The position numbers and the translations under genes are program-made. A stretch of DNA of 45,544 bases from Caryophanales bacterium (GTDB taxonomy: Bacteria > Bacillota > Bacilli > Paenibacillales > CANHCR01), in assembly GCA_947459205.1 (NCBI GenBank), contig CANHCR010000018.1, forward strand, positions 1-45,544. The letters run 5' to 3'. Below the pieces are notes generated by a model. That model made no database searches. It was not told where the DNA came from and saw nothing but the letters and a program-made list of their open reading frames with translations. Shown piece by piece: positions 42,865-45,544 of the stretch. Within the stretch, counting starts at the first letter, position 1, and each line of letters starts with the position of its first letter.

Positions 42865-43638
42865 ATGATTGATATACATAGTCACATTTTACCAACTGTT
42901 GATGATGGCGCGATTGACATAGAGACAGCATTAGAAATGGCGAAGCAAGCAGTTGCGGACGGAATCACGGCAGTTGTTGCAACACCGCATCACGGAAACG
43001 GTCGATTCGACAACGAAGCGCCGGACATACATAGATTGACGGATGATTTAAATGAACATCTAAGAATATCGCAAATTCCATTGACTGTGCTACCAGGACA
43101 AGAGATACACACTTATCGGAATTGGTTGGATGATTTGTCAACGAACAAATTAACAGCAATCAATGGTTCACGTTATATGTTAGTCGAATGTTCAAATGCG
43201 CTGACTCTCGATCAGAGGTTTGAAGTTGAAATGGAAGAAATTATCCATGAACTTAGTGTCGCCGGCTTTGTTCCTATCATAGCGCATCCAGAGCGATACG
43301 GAGTATTCGCAAAAGACATTTCCAAATTGAAATTTTGTGTAGAAAGAGGCGCACTGGCACAATTGACTGCTCATTCCGTCACAGGTTTGTTTGGCGAGAA
43401 AATACAGAGTGCCTCATTAAAGATGTTAAGAGAGGGACTTGTTCATTTTGTTGCTAGTGATGCGCACGACACGGAATATCGAATGTTGCAGTTATCAGGC
43501 GCCTATGAATGGGTCGAACGAAAGTTCGATTCTGAATATTCGCTCATGCTAAAGAAAAATGCTTTGCGTGCAGTGAATAATGAGGAAATCGAGACTAGGT
43601 TGGAGAAAACGCAGAAAAGAAAGTGGTATTTTTTTTGA
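42865..43638 (+). CDS. PHP-domain tyrosine-protein phosphatase, CpsB/YwqE-like
   Basis: This 257-residue protein matches manganese-dependent tyrosine phosphatases of the CpsB/YwqE group, which dephosphorylate the kinases controlling capsule and exopolysaccharide chain length. PHP metal-site motifs are MIDIHSHILPTVDDGA at the N-terminus, VATPHHGNGRF, PGQEIHTY, IAHPERYG and FVASDAHD. GAAAGGTGAG (42851-42860) sits just before ATG 42865, which decides the start. No tyrosine kinase or polysaccharide gene is visible in the window; such genes could follow outside. Codon use is more A/T-rich than in upstream genes. Confidence 0.9.
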   Translation: MIDIHSHILPTVDDGAIDIETALEMAKQAVADGITAVVATPHHGNGRFDNEAPDIHRLTDDLNEHLRISQIPLTVLPGQEIHTYRNWLDDLSTNKLTAINGSRYMLVECSNALTLDQRFEVEMEEIIHELSVAGFVPIIAHPERYGVFAKDISKLKFCVERGALAQLTAHSVTGLFGEKIQSASLKMLREGLVHFVASDAHDTEYRMLQLSGAYEWVERKFDSEYSLMLKKNALRAVNNEEIETRLEKTQKRKWYFF

Positions 43639-43646
43639 TTGCGGTG

Positions 43647-43655
43647 TGATATAAT
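43647..43655 (+). promoter_or_regulatory. Extended -10 promoter of the FN3 surface protein gene
   Basis: TGATATAAT is a perfect TGn-TATAAT extended -10 box, about 70 bases before the start codon at 43724, in an AT-rich region with only a weak -35 match. The intergenic stretch 43639-43723 holds nothing else recognisable. Confidence 0.5.
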
Positions 43656-43723
43656 TTAGAATGTTATATTTTAATTTATTTGTTTAGACAAAAAAATTTA
43701 CATATTCTCGGGGTGAATTGTTT

Positions 43724-45544
43724 ATGAGTATCAAAAGAAAGGTGATTTCAACCACATTATCGTTCAGCTTATTGTTTAGTTCTTTCGCGGCTGCACCTTT
43801 AAGTTTGGTTGATCGTTTTCAATCTGTTGGAATTTATGGTGATGTTAATGCGGCTGTCTATACGCCACTTGAACCGATTCCGCAAGTCGTTGTTGACAAA
43901 ATGAATTCAGTGGCTTCAAAGTTTTTACCGGAAGATGTTGCAAAAATCGATGCGGCTCAAAATGCGATGGCTAACTTAAGTGATGTGAACGTTGTTCTTG
44001 ATAACGTTTGGGTTAACATCGAAAATAAAATTGCATTGTCACCTGATCCAAGCGAGTACAATTTGTTGACACCAGTAAGTATTTTGAAGTTGATGAGAGA
44101 GTCGGCACTCATGACGTATGCCGACCCTTCGGGAATTGAAGCATTACGTGTTCATCCGGAACATCGTCCAGTCATGGATCAATTAGGGAAATTGGGAAGT
44201 CCAGATCCTGAAAATCCGATTGATTTAGTTCCGAATGATTTCGTTGACTTTTTCTATGCAGTTGAGAAAAAAGTAATTGAAGATGCGATGGCGAATTTAG
44301 ATGTGCAAGCGATGAAGACGCTTATCAAGGGCAAAGTGCGTCTTGTGCTCGAGGACAATACCTATAAATTGAGCCAAATCTTCAATAATATCGGAATAAC
44401 TTTTGCGCAACTTGAAGATATGAAAAATCGAATCCATGACGCTGTGGATCCGAACTGGGAAGGATATAAGGGTGTATCCTTTGCCTATGCACGTGATGGT
44501 TTGACGATCCAAAAAACATATGCTGGATATACTAAGTTCTTTAATCCGACATTCAAAGTATATGATTTTACATTGCCTTCAGGAATTCCAACATTCCAAT
44601 GGAGTAAAGTTTCAGGAGATAGCGATGTCGAGATTGCCACTGATGGAACCGTATCGATTCCGTTGGAGGCCGCGACAGGATCGACATATACTGCTGAGAT
44701 AAAAATGACAGTGGTTTACACTGACAGATACGGCTCTGTCAGCAAACAATTATTTTCAGAAGAAATGACATTCACTTATTTGGGCGTGGATTTGGAACCT
44801 CCAACCGATCCGTCGTTACTTGAAGCTACAGATGTGACAACGAATTCTGTCACTCTTGAGTGGGTCGAATCAACGGATAACGTAGCAGTTTATGGCTACA
44901 AGATTTGGGTCGACGGTGTTTATTATGCTGATGCAGAATTTTCGCCGTTCATACTAGAGGGTCTAGAACCAGGAACGGACTATGTTATCAAAGTTTCTGC
45001 AATCGACTATTCTGATAATGAATCAGATTTCAGTAATGAAATTACTATTACTACATTAGATGACACCAAAGATGAGGGTCCGACGGATCTAACCGCAACC
45101 AACATTACAGAAAGTTCAGTAGACTTGGATGCGACTCCATCCATTTCTGCAGATGATGTGAAGGAATATTGGATTTATCAAGACGGTGTGAAAGTTGCTA
45201 CTACGACAACACTTCCTTTTTCAATTACTGGTTTGTCACCAAACTCAGTATATGAGTTTACAATGACTACGATTGATTTGGACGATAAAGAGTCCGAACA
45301 AAGTGAAAAAATTACAGTCAGTACTGATGTAACGGCGCCTACCGCTCCGAGCGGATTGAAAACGGAAGATGTGACGGGCACATCGTTCACGTTGAACGCT
45401 ACGACTCCGGGCACGGACAACCTTGGCGTGAAAGAGTATGAGATTTATCAAGACGGCGTGAAGATTGCGACAACGACTACGTTGCCGTACACGGTAAGCG
45501 GCTTGACGCCAGACCAAACGTACAAGTTTACGATCAAAACGGTG
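43724..45544 (+). CDS. Secreted protein with fibronectin type III repeats, 5' part
   Basis: An uninterrupted frame of 607 codons runs from ATG 43724 to the last base, so the gene continues beyond the window. GGGGTGA (43710-43716) is seven bases upstream. The N-terminus is a signal peptide (basic MSIKRK, then a hydrophobic core to about residue 27). Residues about 45-300 are a mainly helical region I do not recognise, followed by an Ig-like beta stretch (about 285-355). Fibronectin type III modules then start at about 359, 446 and 537, the last incomplete. Such proteins are usually surface or matrix proteins or S-layer-like adhesins. Whether it ends in SLH or sorting motifs cannot be seen. Confidence 0.85.
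   Translation, partial: MSIKRKVISTTLSFSLLFSSFAAAPLSLVDRFQSVGIYGDVNAAVYTPLEPIPQVVVDKMNSVASKFLPEDVAKIDAAQNAMANLSDVNVVLDNVWVNIENKIALSPDPSEYNLLTPVSILKLMRESALMTYADPSGIEALRVHPEHRPVMDQLGKLGSPDPENPIDLVPNDFVDFFYAVEKKVIEDAMANLDVQAMKTLIKGKVRLVLEDNTYKLSQIFNNIGITFAQLEDMKNRIHDAVDPNWEGYKGVSFAYARDGLTIQKTYAGYTKFFNPTFKVYDFTLPSGIPTFQWSKVSGDSDVEIATDGTVSIPLEAATGSTYTAEIKMTVVYTDRYGSVSKQLFSEEMTFTYLGVDLEPPTDPSLLEATDVTTNSVTLEWVESTDNVAVYGYKIWVDGVYYADAEFSPFILEGLEPGTDYVIKVSAIDYSDNESDFSNEITITTLDDTKDEGPTDLTATNITESSVDLDATPSISADDVKEYWIYQDGVKVATTTTLPFSITGLSPNSVYEFTMTTIDLDDKESEQSEKITVSTDVTAPTAPSGLKTEDVTGTSFTLNATTPGTDNLGVKEYEIYQDGVKIATTTTLPYTVSGLTPDQTYKFTIKTV
44798..45544 (+). repeat. Tandem fibronectin type III modules
   Basis: Three modules of about 85-90 residues occur in tandem, beginning near 44798, 45059 and 45332. 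Modules two and three share the segments IYQDGVK, ATTTTLP and a Gly-Leu-(Ser/Thr)-Pro turn, with closely similar DNA around 45173-45215 and 45445-45487. The array continues past the window. Confidence 0.8.

Overview
The window is one continuous stretch of bacterial chromosome from an aerobic Bacillota, most likely order Bacillales in the broad sense; I cannot name the genus. The pointers are the caa3 oxidase order ctaC-D-E-F-G, zapA directly after pheST, the chain thiL-tsaE-tsaB-rimI-tsaD-ABC-F-tatA-tatC-groES-groEL that resembles the Bacillus subtilis ydi/tat/gro region, a CIRCE operator before groES, strong AGGAGG-type ribosome binding sites and many TTG/GTG starts. Coding density is high. 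The longest gene-free gap is about 230 bases (2668-2897). I saw no rRNA, tRNA, CRISPR array, insertion sequence or integrase.

Layout. 1-2667: end of a urease operon (ureC fragment, ureF, ureG, ureD). 2771-9783: respiratory block on the + strand, made of caa3 oxidase subunits II, I, III and IV, then assembly factors CtaG, a DUF420/CtaM-like protein, heme O synthase CtaB and a Sco copper chaperone. 9806-13032: minus-strand group of an MFS transporter, a small TOPRIM protein and a PhoR-like histidine kinase. 13100-18836: two membrane proteins (one a CvpA-like/transglutaminase combination), pheS, pheT and zapA. 18865-19493: a lipoprotein with a CuA-type copper motif, divergent from a 26-residue membrane peptide. 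19539-22703: zinc-ribbon protein, cysteine synthase, and an Lrp regulator with its aminotransferase (AlaR/AlaT-like). 22726-28578: a tightly packed housekeeping run (RluA-type pseudouridine synthase, ArsC/Spx-like protein, site-2 protease, second aminotransferase, 5'-3' exonuclease, reduced CheA-like kinase). 28661-32508: zwf, a cyclase-family hydrolase and prfC. 32554-36431: thiL and the t6A genes tsaE, tsaB, tsaD with rimI. 36468-38393: ABC-F ATPase on the minus strand. 38446-40669: 5-formyl-THF cyclo-ligase, MogA/MoaB-like protein, tatA and tatC. 40682-42816: heat-shock-controlled groES-groEL. 42865-45544: a PHP-type tyrosine phosphatase and the 5' part of a large secreted fibronectin-type-III protein that runs off the window.

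How it fits together. The ctaCDEF products form the oxidase, and CtaB, CtaG, the CtaM-like protein and Sco supply its heme and copper. UreF, UreG and UreD load nickel into urease; ureE is not between ureC and ureF. TsaE, TsaB and TsaD make the t6A tRNA modification. TatA and TatC form a minimal twin-arginine translocase. Most of the window is ordinary core genome. The items most worth a second look are the stand-alone CuA-motif lipoprotein with its divergent micropeptide, the CheA-like kinase that lacks the dimerisation and CheW-binding parts, the CvpA-like/transglutaminase protein, and the FN3 protein whose base composition changes between repeats.
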